Shown: one piece after another, positions 34,656 to 46,443 of the stretch | Layout of the letters: every line of letters starts with the position of its first letter | Numbering within the stretch: the stretch's first letter is position 1 | Origin: Petunia secreta | Taxonomy: Eukaryota > Streptophyta > Magnoliopsida > Solanales > Solanaceae | Length of the DNA: 64,000 nt | NCBI GenBank assembly: GCA_029990175.1 | Contig: JARKIP010000065.1 | Location: 5,522,501 to 5,586,500 of the forward strand | Direction: 5' to 3' | The notes under the pieces: generated by a model | What the model was told of the DNA's origin: nothing | The model's input: the letters and a program-made list of their open reading frames with translations, nothing else | Database searches by the model: none | Translations under genes and position numbers: made by a program

Positions 34656-34689
34656 TGCTAACCTACTACATGGTTGTAGTAGGTTAGCA
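34656..34689. repeat. Perfect 15-bp hairpin
   Basis: TGCTAACCTACTACA and TGTAGTAGGTTAGCA are exact reverse complements separated by TGGT. It directly follows the TG microsatellite. Confidence 0.95.
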
Positions 34690-34808
34690 TTATACCCACA
34701 TTTTATTTGATATTTTTACCCTAACAATATATTGCAACATATTACTAGATGAGACTTTTTGGTCTTTACAGTCATCTGGTAACCCCAAGTTTACAACCCC
34801 GTCCTAAT

Positions 34809-35110
34809 CACTACAAGAGAACATGCAATTAGCTAGAGAGTTTAGCTAGTAAAATCACTCCCTAGCTAAAAAGCAATATTAGCTACGAATTTAACTAGAA
34901 AGTCTTTATTTCCTAGCTAATAGTTTAATTTCAGATTATAGATACATATTAGCAGGATTTAGCTAGAAAACCCATATTTCCTAGTAAACTTTTTAATCTC
35001 AAATTCTAGACATATATTAGCAAGGATTAGTTCCTAGTTTGAATGTAGCTAGGAAACATTTTTAGTTAAATCTATAGCTAAATTTAAGCTGAAAGATAAA
35101 ATCTGACCGA
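34809..35110. mobile_element. CACTA-type transposon terminus with subterminal repeats
   Basis: Starts CACTACAAGAGAAC, the canonical CACTA inverted terminus. The next 250 bp carry many copies of TTAGCTAG or TAGCTAG in both orientations, as CACTA subterminal repeats do. The opposite terminus was not found with confidence, so the element is partial or its end is mutated. Confidence 0.6.
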
Positions 35111-36288
35111 AAATATTTAGGAGGGAAAACAAATTAGAACTCCCTCTCTTTCTTTTTTATTTTTGTTTATTTTTTGTTCTTTTTTAATTAGAATTATGCC
35201 TCTCACTTAGCACTCTCCCTGCTAAATCTTATAAACCCTAATCTCCAATTTTCTTATCTCATTATTCCCCTTTCTTCTGAAAGCTTTTCTCCTGCCACTG
35301 CTCTAATTTTATCTCCCATTATCCGCTAAGCTAATTCATTCACATATATAATTATGCTTTTACTATGTCAATGTATTTTTATATGTATTTATGAATCTAC
35401 ATATATTTTGCCTTCAGGGTTTGTATACTACTGCAGGCTCAGGGTTTGTATTTGCCCTCTCTTAGCTCGATAATAAAATATATCAATTTCCTCGTTAACT
35501 CCGCAAATTCAATTGTTTCATTCGAATTCATACGCGATTTGACGGTTAGTGGAATTTAAAGTAAGATCGGTACCGATGAAGTGTTCTTCCTTCGAGCTTA
35601 TCAGACTACTTGTATTTTGTTTAGAAATTATTTACTCGTTCCTTTCTGTTCTTAGTGTCATCTATTCATATAGGATGCAACTGTTTATTAAAATTTCCAT
35701 TGGGATAATAACGACAAAGTGTTATTCTTCTTGTTGCCTTTTGCTATTCTATTTTTCTTTGAATGACGTAGAATATGGTGCTGATTTGACTATTTAGATC
35801 CATGGGAACATTTGTTGGATATGGGTATTAGAGCAGTTGTATCTATTCAAATGGTGAAATTGGAAGTAAGGTTGCTTGAGAAGGCTAGGCTAGCCAATGA
35901 GTGCTGGTGAGTTTCATCTGAAACAATTTAGTATATGAGCACATAATTTATGTCTAAATAGTTTGAAACACAATCCATTGTTGCAATATTTTTAATGTTA
36001 AAACAAAAATTGTACTGACTTTTTCAACCAAATTGTAGTATGTGGTGGATAAATTATGTTATCGAATCACTATCAAGTAGTGTTTTTTTAGAAATAGTTT
36101 TAGTGATGTTGTGGAAAAGACAATATAAATAAAGGTGTCCTTGGCAAGACTAGAAACTGTATGAATGCTTTGACTGTGTCTTCTAATCTTCTAGGACAGT
36201 TAAAGTAGCTAGAAACTATTTTTTTTTTTTTTTGTGTCTAAAGAATTTTTGTACACCAACAGTTGTGGCTTGTAGGACAACAATATAT
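35111..36288. other. Unassigned sequence right of the CACTA terminus
   Basis: Pyrimidine-rich words (CTCTCTTTCTTTTTT, CCCTAATCTCC) at 35140-35300 look like a plant gene leader. One 82-codon frame at 35549-35797 has no recognisable motif. It may be interior CACTA sequence. Confidence 0.3.
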
Positions 36289-37112
36289 GTTGAATGATGA
36301 TTAAGTTTTGAAGATTGACAAACAAAGGACCTGGTCAAGGACCTGATTCTTGAAAGAAGGCAGGTCTGATCGAAAAGATGATGTATTGCATATCCATGCA
36401 GGAAATCTATCCAGGACTAGGAAAAGCTTAAAGCGTGCAAGTTAATAGTCCTTTTCAGCATAAGAGATTGTGTCTTGGCCGCCTCTAAGTAGCATGTACT
36501 AGAATCAGAGTTATACAAGGAGTGTAGCTTAAGAGATATTCTCCTTCCATAATTAAGAAGATTCCTAGTTGGAAACTACTAGGGTTTTCTACACCCTATA
36601 TAAACAAGTTATTTAGGCAAGCTGCATTCATTCATTCACTACAAAAGTTCAGAGCATTAGAAGGCAATCTTGTGGATCGTATATGAGTGGACGATGCAGA
36701 CAACTATCAAAGAACCCAGTACTGATCCAGCTGTGTTGAAGGTTCTTAGATAGTATAGTATTGTTGAACTGATTGTAAACTATTACCTACTTACTTATTC
36801 ATAGAAGCTTTGTAATAGGTGATTCTTGTGAAGAATAAACTTGTAAAAGCTAAAGTATAACTTTGAGTGTTGTAGGATGTAGAGTTTAGTCCATTGGTTA
36901 TAGAATCCGTAACCTAAAACTTGCTCGTGGTGTTAGTAATATTTTTACCAAATTTTCAGAGCTTGGGTAGGGGTTTTTCTCCCTTATATAAGGAGTTTTC
37001 CACGTATAATCCTTGTGTTCTTTAGTTTCTTCTTCAGAGAAATCGGAGGACACCATGCAACCTTCGTCCCCCCTCCATTTTTGTGTCCTGAACAGGCGTA
37101 CCTTGTGAAATA
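36289..37112 (+). repeat. Element L 5' LTR
   Basis: Begins TGTTGAATGATGATT; the primer site begins two bases after 37112. TATA box TATATAAA at 36597-36604. The left boundary is inferred from the TG start, since no second LTR is available for comparison. Confidence 0.7.
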
Positions 37113-37114
37113 AG

Positions 37115-37126
37115 TGGTATCAGAGC
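37115..37126 (+). other. Element L primer binding site (initiator tRNA-Met)
   Basis: TGGTATCAGAGC, directly after the LTR. Confidence 0.92.
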
Positions 37127-37170
37127 AAGTCTTCTTATTTTCAGGTTAACACTAAGTGGAGGATCTAATC

Positions 37171-38095
37171 ATGAGTGCACCATAAACTATCAGTGAAGGA
37201 CAGTCGGTACTTAGGCCTCCAAAATTCAATGGATAATACTACAGTTGGTGGAAAGGCAGAATGAATAATTTCGTCTGTGCAGAAGACTATCAACTATGGC
37301 TTATTGTGTCTGAAGGTCCTGTGGTTTCAACCACGATTGTTTGAAAAGGAGTCGCTCAACGAACTAAATGTAAGGATAAGTCTATGTACAATGAAGCTGA
37401 TTATAAGATAATTGAAAAGAATCACAAAACTAAAAGGCTTGTTATTTATGGACTTGTCCCTGACGAGTTTATATGTATTTCTTCATACAAGACAACGAAG
37501 GAAATATGGGAAGCGTTGGAAGTTGCACATGAAGGAACAAGTCAAGTCAAGGACTCAAAGAGAATGATGCTCAAGAGGCAATTTGAACTCTTCACTATGG
37601 ATGAAAATGAGTCAATTCAGGACATGATAAGAGCAGGATAACCATCACCACAAATGAAACGAAGTTATTGGGTATGGACCTTCCCGAGAAGGAAATGGTA
37701 GACAAGGTCCTTAGGATACTTTCTGATTCCTACGAGGCAAAGACTACTGCAACCATTGAATCGAAGCCCCTGAGTTCAATAAAATTGGAGGAGCTGATTG
37801 GTGGTCTAAAGACTCATGAAATGATGAAGGAATCAAGCACCAAGCCAGTACCCAAGAAAGTAAAGAGCCTAGCATTAGAAGCTACTAAAGAAGTTGCTCC
37901 TGATTTTCATGAAGTAGAGATGGCCATGGTTGGTGCTCTCAGAAAAAGCTTGAATCTTGACAAGTTCAAAGGATTCAAGAAGAAGACTAAGGACAACTCT
38001 GCTAAGAAAAACATTATTGACAGTCCAGACTACTCAGAATGTTTCAGGTATTTCAAGATGGATCACACAGTCAAACATATTCCTTTATGAGAAAT
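37171..38095 (+). pseudogene. Element L gag (UBN2 type)
   Basis: ATG at 37171 (MSAP, then a stop). Residues LRPPKFNG, YYSWWKGRMNNF and AEDYQLW match the start of copia gags. The UBN2 domain is open at 37384-37641 (TKEIWEALEVAHEGTSQVKD, LKRQFELFTMDENESIQDM) and continues in another frame at 37668-38090. The zinc knuckle region at about 38036-38085 (CFRYFKMDH) has lost two of three Cys, so RNA binding would be impaired. Confidence 0.85.
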
Positions 38096-38170
38096 TGAAT
38101 GGTTGAAGAACAAAGAATAAAAGGAGAAGGACAAGGAGAAGAAGTCAAAATGTCCACCAAACTTTATAGT

Positions 38171-38236
38171 AGAAAGGAAAAAGAGAAAAGAAGCCTTTAT
38201 TGAAGAAAGGAAAAAGAGAAAAGAAGCCTTTATTGC
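38171..38236 (+). repeat. 33-bp perfect tandem duplication
   Basis: Two copies of a 33-nt unit starting AGAAAGGAAAAAGAG, at 38171 and 38204. A multiple of three, so frame-neutral; it lies just downstream of the gag zinc knuckle. Confidence 0.95.
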
Positions 38237-38324
38237 TACTTGGGGACCATCTGATAATGAGTCTGATGCAGAAGAAGGACCATAGGATTAGTCATCTTTG
38301 GCACTGATGGGATTGGCTGAAGAT

Positions 38325-38660
38325 ATTACTGAAGGAAGAAATTTAAGCAGACCACCTGTACTCATGGGAATTGACTACACGCAGTGGAAGAGGCAAATGA
38401 AAATGTTTCTTCGAGCTACTGTCTACTGTCTCTAGGTTATTGTGAAACAAGGACTCATACTCCTTTGAAGAGAAGCTCAAATGGATCCTTGCTACCAAAA
38501 CTGGTTGAGGAACTTGACTCGCATGATTTGGATTGTCTTCAAGAAAATACTAAGGCTATGTTGGCAATTAAGTATGGAATGAGTACTGATGTGCTGGCTC
38601 AAGTATCTGGTTGCTGGACAGCAAAGGAGATCAGGAAGAAATTGAAGGAACTTTAAAAGG
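38325..38660 (+). pseudogene. Second, partial copia gag fragment inside element L
   Basis: After gag 1 the sequence again shows a gag N-terminal part: LSRPPVLMGIDYTQWKRQMK, then LQENTKAMLAIKYGMSTDVL and SGCWTAKEIRKKLKEL. These residues belong to the DUF4219/UBN2 start region. The normal copia order has one gag, so this is an extra fragment of another copia RNA or an internal rearrangement. Frameshifts occur within it. Confidence 0.7.
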
Positions 38661-40640
38661 AGGATCCAAAAAAAAAAAATCGGCCCTTATGGCTACTGAT
38701 GATGAGTATGCACATGCAGCTGAGGTAAGTCTTTCTCACCTAAAGAAAAAACTTCACACATATTCTCCAAAATTGAAGGATATGAGAAGTTAAAGGTTGA
38801 GAAGGACCAACTATCTGTGGTTGTGTGTGAGCTTAAATCTAAGTGTAAGAACCTGGAAGAAATTAATGTTGAGGTTTTAGATAATAATGGTGCATGCAAT
38901 GGATAGGTCTTTGCCCTTAAAATATAAAACTCAGCCCTTGAGTTTGAGATTGTAAAAATGAAAGAGGCCAGTGCTAAGCAAGTAATTAGTGAGGTTCAAA
39001 ATAATCTTAAAGTTGAACTCAAGAAGAAAAATGAGATTCTGTATCAGGAAACTTAGAAGAACCGGGTATTTCAAGAGAAGTCAAAAAAGGCTAACTATGA
39101 ACTCACTAGACTCACTATATGGAATAAGTTTTCCGAGACCATGAAGGGTGTTGGAAAATCAGAACAAAGGCAAGAAGGACTTAGGTTGCAAGAAATCACT
39201 GCATTCCTATAATCCTAAAAGCAAATATGTAGGACTTCCTTATAAAATACATTGCACATGTTGTGGTAATACTAGACACTATAAAGAATGTTGTATGGCC
39301 ATAAAAAAGGATGGTTTCTTTACCTGGTTGGGCTAAAAAGAATTTGGTTCACCCATTTTATCATAAGAAGGGACCCAAGCTTGTCTGGGTTCCTAAATCT
39401 AACCCCTAATTTTATTTTGCATGCTGGAGTGGAAGTGAACTACCTAACCTAGATTCTTGATAGTGGTTGTTCAAGGTACATGACAGGAGGTAGAAGGAAT
39501 TTTCTCTCACTCGCATCATTTCAAGGGGTAGTGTGGCTTTTGGAGGAGGCAAGAGTGGTCAAATTGTTGGCAGTGGGAAGGTTGGGAAATCACTAGATCA
39601 TGCTATTGAAAAATATCTATTGTGTAGATGGATTGAGGCGAAATTTGCTAAGCATATCTCAACTGTGTGATAGAGGAAATAAAGTAAGTTTCTCATCTAT
39701 AGGATATATTGTGAAGAACCTATAGAGTGGAAAAGTTATTAAGGAAGGGAAACGGGTGAATAATGTGTACAAGGCCTCATTAGGATCTATTTCAGAAAAA
39801 AAATTGACTTTTTTGAATGATCAAGAAAGTGATTCACAACTATGGCACAAATAATTGGGCCATGCAAGCTTGTCACAGTTGAATAAGCTAGCAGCCAAGG
39901 AACTTGTACGTTGATTGCCAACAAAGAAGTTTGAGTCAAAGAGAAGCAAGTCATATCTTCATTCAAGTCGAAGAAAGTGGTTAGTACTTCTAAACGACTC
40001 GAGTTAGTGCATATGGACCTGTGTGGCCTAATGAGAGTGAGGAGTAGAGGAGGAAAGAGATTCGTGCTGGTGATAGTTGATGACTATTCAAGATACACAT
40101 GGACTCTGTTACTTGCTTCAAAAGATGATGCATTGATAACTTGAAGGATTGGGCTAGTATTGAGTAGAAGAAGTTGATCTTTGAACTTGAGCATTAGGTC
40201 TAATCATGGTACTAAATTTGAAAATGCAAAGTTTGCCAAATATTGCTTCAAGTATGGTGTTGATAACTTCTCTGCACCAAGAACCCCACATCAAAATGTG
40301 GTAGTTGAAAGGAAGAACAAGTCTTTAGAGGATATGGCAAGAATTATACTACTTTCTAATGGACCAAAAAAGAACTTCTGGGCTGAAGCAGTAAACACAG
40401 CTTGCTACTTGTTGAATAGAGGCTCCATCAGAACAATTTTGGACAAGATTCCTTATGAGTTGCTTAGAGGAAGGAAACGAAACATTGCACATCTAACACC
40501 TTTTGGTTGCGAGTATTTTGTTCACAACAATAGTAAAGAATCTTTGCAAAAATTTGATGCACGAAGTGATGAAGCTATTTTTTTGGGATACTCTATGCAA
40601 AGAAAAGCCTATAAAGTGTTCAACAAAAGAACACAATAGT
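38661..40640 (+). pseudogene. Element L zinc knuckle, protease remnant, GAG-pre-integrase and integrase
   Basis: 38690-39336 gives a charged linker and a knuckle-like IHCTCCGNTRHYKEC. A degenerate protease region near 39450-39560 follows. GAG-pre-integrase residues (LGHASLSQLNKLAAKELV) are at about 39860-39910. The integrase is open at 40181-40639: RSNHGTKFENAKFAKYC, PRTPHQNVVVERKNKSLEDM and NFWAEAVNTACYLLNR. The catalytic Glu in VVERKNKS is kept. The first Asp region near 40010-40100 (VHMDLCGLMRVRSRGGKRFV, in another frame) is also readable. Confidence 0.82.
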
Positions 40641-41179
40641 ATAGAAGAAAGTGTTCACATAGTGTTTGAGGAATCAGATATGGTGACTACTAAAGGAGCA
40701 AATGATGATCATGGAATAGGTCTTACCCGAGAAGAACCTGCTGAAGACTCAGAGAACTCAGAGGAGAAGGAAAAATATCAAGGTGAAGAGGAGACTTCAA
40801 GTCAGGGGGCCAAGGAGTCAATATAACGGGGAAATAGCAGATCAAGCAGCTGAAAATAATGAAGAAGTTGATCCTACCCAAGGTTTTGCATCAGGTCGTT
40901 CACAGCAGATACAACCAAAACCTTGGAAACATTAATGCTCCCATAATTTGGAGAACATCATCTAAACTGAACACATGCATTATGACTAGATCTGCTTTGA
41001 ATAACTTCTGTGTGTTCTTTGCATTTCTCTCAGGTGTGGAACCAAAGAATGTGAAGGAAGCATTAGAGGACCCATATTGGGTAGTTTCAATGTGGGAGGA
41101 GTAACACCAGTTTGAGAGGAGTAAGGTATGATGCTTGGTTCCCAGACCAGAAGATAGATCCATAATTGGAATCAAATGC
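40641..41179 (+). pseudogene. Element L, linker and start of reverse transcriptase
   Basis: An acidic linker (NSEEKEKYQGEEETSSQGAK) leads to the RT N-terminal region FLSGVEPKNVKEALEDPYWV. The frame then reaches RPEDRSIIG at the insertion point of solo LTR G. RT continues at 44067. Confidence 0.82.
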
Positions 41180-42481
41180 TGTCACACCCTTTTTTTCTTC
41201 TTTTGATTCGAATCTCGAAAGATTATCAATTTAATGATTTCTTTTTGAAAACCTTTAAAATTCGAAAAGTAACGAAAAGGGTTTTAGTTATTTTAAGTGA
41301 CAAAAGACGTGAATTTCATAAAGGGATCTTATTCGGAGTCGCCACTTAACATTGAGTTTTGGCTAGGTATGCCAAGTCACCTAGTTTTTGTTGAAAATTT
41401 ACTTTTTGAATTCCCTTTTTGAAATAACAACCCCGAATTGATCCGCTTTCAAAGTTTCCAAGTTAGGAGGTTTATTTAATTTTTGGGGAAGGTATTAGGC
41501 ACCCCTTAAATCCTGTTGGAACAGTAACTCACTTATGTCTTATCGGCTTTTCAACACTTGATCGAGATTCATACACATGCAAACACACGCAACGAAAGGT
41601 TGGAAAATTTATTACCGACCAAATGTTAAAATAATTAAAAGATCCTATTCTATCCTTACTAAAGCAAATCCCGACATCCCGGGTCTTCTCAACGGACATC
41701 GTATTACATGCAATTCGACAAAGTCGGGACATGCTCCGAGCAAAGGTAATATAATAAATATCGAGGGGGATCACGCCACAAGCACACAATAATTATTCGT
41801 TTATTAATTCCATGGCTCATTTTCATGCATTCTGTTTTAACTGGAGTGTTTGATTTAACAATTTCCCAACATGACGATTTAACATGTGAATCAAGGCACT
41901 AGAATTCAAAGCAATCCAAGCTAGATGGATGAAACATGACACTAACCCGCTATGCCTCGGATGTCGATTTTGGAAAAAACAGAAAACTTAAGAGAAATTT
42001 TAGGACCTCCACACCTAGGATAAATTACTACAATAAAACGTAAAAATTTCGTCCAGCAGCCACTTTTAATACTGGTATTTGGTTTGAGGCCACTATTTTT
42101 TTTGGTCTTACACTAGAGGCCACTTTTGGGCCTTTACTAAATAAATATTGACTTAAGTTCTGATAATTGACTGAACTTCAGTGCATACGGCCCCTGGACT
42201 GAAGTTCCATCTGTTAAGGACTGGATAGTAAGGCCATGGACTAAAGTCCCATCTTTAAGGATTGGACTGAAGTTCCATCTTAAGGACTGGACTGAACTTC
42301 AGTCCATATGGCCCTAGATTGAAGTTCAATCTTTAAGGACTGAACTTCAGTCACTTCAACCCGGCCTCTGGACTGAAGTTCTATCTCTTTAAGTAAAAGT
42401 GGCCACAAACTAAATGTTTTGGTATTAGTGGCCTGTGCCCAAAGACCAGTGACAAAAGTGACCTTTCGTGCACTTAGCCCC

Positions 42482-42564
<83 letters not shown>

Positions 42565-44066
42565 CAACAACAACACTTCCTGTAGTCATATCCACTCTTT
42601 ACGGAAAAAATACTTTGAAAAAATACTTTTTGACCAAAACATAAGTTAAAGAATGTTATCTGCCTTTTCAGAAATCAGTAAAGCCTCAAAGAATGATGTT
42701 ATAAATTTAAAAATATATATATCTGCTTAATAACTTGATAACTAGGAGACCTTTAATGGAGATCAAAATCAAAGTTACAACGAACTTAATTCTAAGGACA
42801 GTGCCATGCTTCAATCCATTTGACAACACACAAACACATTTATAATAAGAAATAAATTAAACCAGATGTGAGATAATAACCTGAAACTGCAAAAATCCTT
42901 TTGATTTATGTAAAATCCAGCAAATACAACGACCCAAATAACAACGATATACGCGGGCTAAACGAACAGGAACCACCGAATGAAAAACCAAGAACGGAAT
43001 CTTCGAACCCGGCTCCAAACTCAAACAAACTCCAGCAACAAAAAGCAGTGTCGATATGTATGTGTGTATATATATATATATATATTTTTTACTACTTTAA
43101 AAACAACAATAAATTATATCCCTAACTCATTTTTCTTAATTATCTATATTGGTTTTATATATTTCTCAGTTGGTTTTATCTTTAGAAAAATGGAGGAAAG
43201 AAAGAGCAGTTTCTTTTTTTGTTTTTCTTTCAATTGTCGCCTCTTCAATCGCTGCCCGCTCGGGTTTTTCATTCCTTTCTCTTTTATAGACTTTTAAGAA
43301 AGAATGGAAGGTGTGGATTTAATCAACTCAAGTCCAACGCCTCACATTCAATCCCCCAAAGTCTTGGAGAGCAAGGAATAATTTCTGATTTTTCCTTTTT
43401 TGTGCAAAATAAATGGATAGATAATGTTGAATGAAGATTCTAGGCTTATAGTGATGTGGAAGAGAAGACAAAAGGATGGGGGAGCATGGTGGTGACGTGG
43501 CTGGCCAGAGAATAATCAAACGATAGTGAATTTCAAAGGAGGGGCGCAGCTTTGTTCTTGGAGTTTTTGGTTTCTTAGATTATAATTTTGCTTATAAGGG
43601 ATATAAGTGACAATGGGATGTTGGGTTGAATTGAAACGGAAATGGGCTATTGAGTTTTAAAAATTTAATTGGCCCATACCAAATACGTGTGAGAATGTGA
43701 AGTGTGCAGGTGACTATTTATAAAAAGTCAAGATGAGGAATTGTCTATATGTGAGAATTTGAATTAAGTAACGCGTGAATGTGAAATAACGTGTGCCAAT
43801 AAAACATTGCGCGGCTACTCATGAAAATTGTATATATGACTGACGTGGAAACGTGACAGTATGATATGCTTTTGTAGAGTTATCCTTCTCTTCTGGTGTA
43901 TTATGCAAATGCCCCTTACATGCAAAGTCTAACTATTTTTTTATTTTTTTCTAATTTTTTGTAAATTCACTAAAATTTGATTATTCAAATTAATACTTAA
44001 AATAACTACTTAGACTCTAAAAATGAAAAAATATTAAAAGAAGGGGTCAAAAATTAGGTGATTACA
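41180..44066 (-). mobile_element. Solo LTR G (2.9 kb), Ogre-type family, inside the RT of element L
   Basis: Bounded by TGTCACACCC and GGTGATTACA on the plus strand. The 5-bp target duplication is AATGC (41175-41179) and AATGG (44067-44071), one mutation apart. The copia coding resumes in frame on the far side, so both ends are exact. Orientation is inferred as minus because element F, which shares the GAGTCGCCAC and TTAGGCACC words, has its purine tract on that side. No internal genes; it holds a TAA microsatellite. Confidence 0.85.
42482..42573. repeat. TAA/AAC trinucleotide microsatellite
   Basis: About 26 AAT units followed by CAA units. It creates the artefactual poly-Asn and poly-Leu open frames on the two strands. 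Confidence 0.97.
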
Positions 44067-45250
44067 AATGGGTCTTCAAAAACAAGCTGGACGAGCATGG
44101 TATAGTCACAAGGAACAAAGCTAGGTTGGTAGTTCAGGGATTCAATCAGGAGGAAGGAATTGACTATGATGAGACTTTTGCACCTATTGCTAGAATAGAA
44201 GGCATAAGGATGCGGATTACCTTTGCTACATACATGGAGTTTACACTGTATTGGATGGATGTAAAAAGTGCATTCCTAAATGTTTATCTTAATGAAGAGG
44301 TGTATGTCATTCAACCACCTGATTTTTGGAGCAATGAGTTCCCTGATTATGTGTATAAACTTGACAAAGCACTACATGGATAAAAGCAGGCACCTAGAGC
44401 TTGGTATGAGAAGTTGTCGAAGTTCTTACTCAAAAATGGCTTTACAAGAGGTAAAATAGACAATACCTTATTCCTAAAGAAGAAGGCCAAAGGCCTGCTT
44501 ATAGTTCAAGTTTATGTTGATGACATCATTTTTTGTGCCACTGATGAGAACCTGTATAAAGAATTTACTGAGTTCGAGATGAGCATGATAGGTGAGCTGA
44601 ATTTTTTTCGAGATTGCAGATCAAACAAACTCAAGAAGGAACTATGATGCATCAGAAAATATACATCAGGGAACTATCGAAGAAGTTCGACATGTAAGGA
44701 GCTAAGGAAATGACTACTCCAATTGCTCCTGGAGCTAAGCTCAACTTAGACGAAATTCGTCCTTCCACAGATGAAACTAAGAATAGAGGGATCATTGTTT
44801 GTCTCCTATATCTTACAGTCAGTCGTCCAAATATTGTCTATAGTGTGGGACTATGTGCTAAATTTCAGTCCAAGCATAAGGATTCTCACATATCTGCCGT
44901 AAAAAGGATCTTTAAGTATCTGAAAGGAACTCAAGGCCTATGTTTGTGTTATCCTGGGGGGTACTTTTGAGTTGATTGCATTTGCAGATGCTAACTATGT
45001 TGGATTTAGTGAATAGAAAGAGCACTTTATGTATGATACACTTCCTAGGTCCTTGTCTGGTTTCTTGGACAACAAAAAAACAAAGCTTAGTGGCCCTCTC
45101 TAACATAAGAGAACTAAGCATATTGACATTCGGCATCATTTTCTTAGATATAATGTTGAGAAATGCCTTATTACTTTGAATTCTTGCAGGACAGAGGATC
45201 AAATTGCTGACATCTTCACAAAATCATTGAACATGGTGCAGTTTGAGAGA
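44067..45250 (+). pseudogene. Element L reverse transcriptase (rest) and RNase H
   Basis: RT residues: WVFKNKLDEHGIVTRNKAR, YDETFAPIARIEGIRM, YWMDVKSAFLN and the catalytic YVDDIIFCAT at about 44512-44541. A TAA at 44381 (HG-KQAP) and a TGA near 44645 break it. RNase H is degenerate: LYLTVSRPNIVYSVG and AVKRIFKYLKGTQGL at 44710-44970, then SWTTKKQSLVALSN near 45060-45100. The TKEIADIFTK-type ending is visible as ADIFTKSLN at about 45210-45230. Confidence 0.88.
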
Positions 45251-45491
45251 AACATGTTAGAGTTGGGATGACCAAAATACACGAATGACCCTGTGGTTTG
45301 CTAGTAAAGTATCTTAGTGTCACTTGTTTGAATTTTTTGTATAGTCCATTCAAAATCTAGTACTGTAAATAGTACGCATGTTTTACTGAGTGTATACCTA
45401 TATTTTATCTATTGTGCTCCCATTAAAGGAATCAATAGGCACAAGCAAATGAACTAAGGAAGAAGCGGGGAACAGTGTCTAGGTACACATT
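45251..45491 (+). other. 3' tail of element L
   Basis: Non-coding sequence after RNase H. It ends at LTR J without purine tract or 3' LTR. Confidence 0.5.
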
Positions 45492-46440
45492 TGAAACGAC
45501 CTCGGTTAGTCATTTCGGAAGTTAGGACGCCGATTGGCGTGCCGATAATTTTAAAATATTCGTAATGTCCATTAGGACCTATCTCTAAAATTTGAGCTAA
45601 ATCAGACGTCGTTTGGTAGGCATCGGAAGAAGGTTTCAGTTTTTATTGTCGATAAATATAAAAAAGAGATTTTTGAGCTCGGTTTTGGCGAATGAGCTCT
45701 GATTCGAAATCCGAAAGCACCGTTAGGTTTGTATGATTATTTGTTACTTTTGTAAATTTTTGAAAGTGAATTTCGATGTTGTTCGGCTAGTTTCCGCTAA
45801 AATGCCGAAAGTTAAATAATTTGACCTTTTTCCATTTAAATTTACATCTTGAGTTCGGGAACCCAATTTGAGATCCGCCTTAGCGAGAATGCTATATATA
45901 TATTTTGTATAACTGGTATGCAAAAGTTGAAATTATTTCGAATATCGTAGGGTACCGTTTTAATTTTTACCGTAGCAGCGAATTTTAAAGGAAAAAGAAA
46001 AAAAAAAGGGAAACGACAAAAGAAAATGAATATGTGTTGGTCAAGGGATCCTAATCCCTTGACATTTAAGTCGTAAGAAAAAGGCTGAAGTAGAGGGATT
46101 GAAGAAAAAATGAAACAGAAATTGGAACAGAGAAAAATACCAGAAAATGAGAAAAGAGCCTGGAAAATAGTAGAATTTTTACCCCGAAACATTCAGGTAA
46201 TGATCTTAATGCATTATTTGAGTTTATTACGTGAGTTTGAATATGTTATAATGGTAAAACTTGGAATATTATACATCATTTTAATAAGTTCAATTAATAG
46301 TTTAAAGGGTCAAATGGACCCCGGTAATAGAATTGATTATATATTCGTACTCAGTAAGTTATGGGCAACATATAAATGTAATTTATTTAGGGTTTGGTTA
46401 TGTAACCTTAAACCCTATATATAGGCCTGGCCTGCGTATT
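45492..46440 (+). repeat. Truncated Tekay/Del-type LTR J
   Basis: Starts TGAAACGACCTCGG and aligns by eye, on the opposite strand, with the start of the LTR of element I (TGAAACGACCTTAGG, reading down from 53085) over several hundred bases. It keeps U3 and a TATA box (CTATATATAGG near 46420), then meets the truncated end of element D. No partner LTR is present. Confidence 0.7.
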
Positions 46441-46443
46441 GCG

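Larger units (their letters stand above)
36289..45491 (+). mobile_element. Element L: Ty1/copia retrotransposon, interrupted by solo LTR G, 3' LTR missing
   Basis: Has a 5' LTR, an initiator tRNA-Met primer site, a UBN2-type gag, a second gag fragment, zinc knuckle, GAG-pre-integrase, integrase, RT and RNase H in copia order. The integrase-before-RT order defines Ty1/copia. The gag type suggests a Sirevirus-like lineage (inference). The element stops at 45491 against LTR J and no second LTR is seen. Stops and frameshifts are numerous. Confidence 0.88.

Noticed and set aside
34656..34750. Hairpin as a Helitron 3' end
   Set aside because: A CTAG occurs only about 55 bp away, too far from the hairpin, and no TC start or helicase coding is seen.
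36262..36275. GGCTTGTAGGA as the second terminus of the CACTA element
   Set aside because: It does not match the complement of CACTACAAG closely, and no 3-bp duplication could be paired with 34806-34808.
42280..42649. Open frames encoding poly-Leu (minus) and poly-Asn (plus)
   Set aside because: Products of the TAA/AAC trinucleotide microsatellite inside LTR G.
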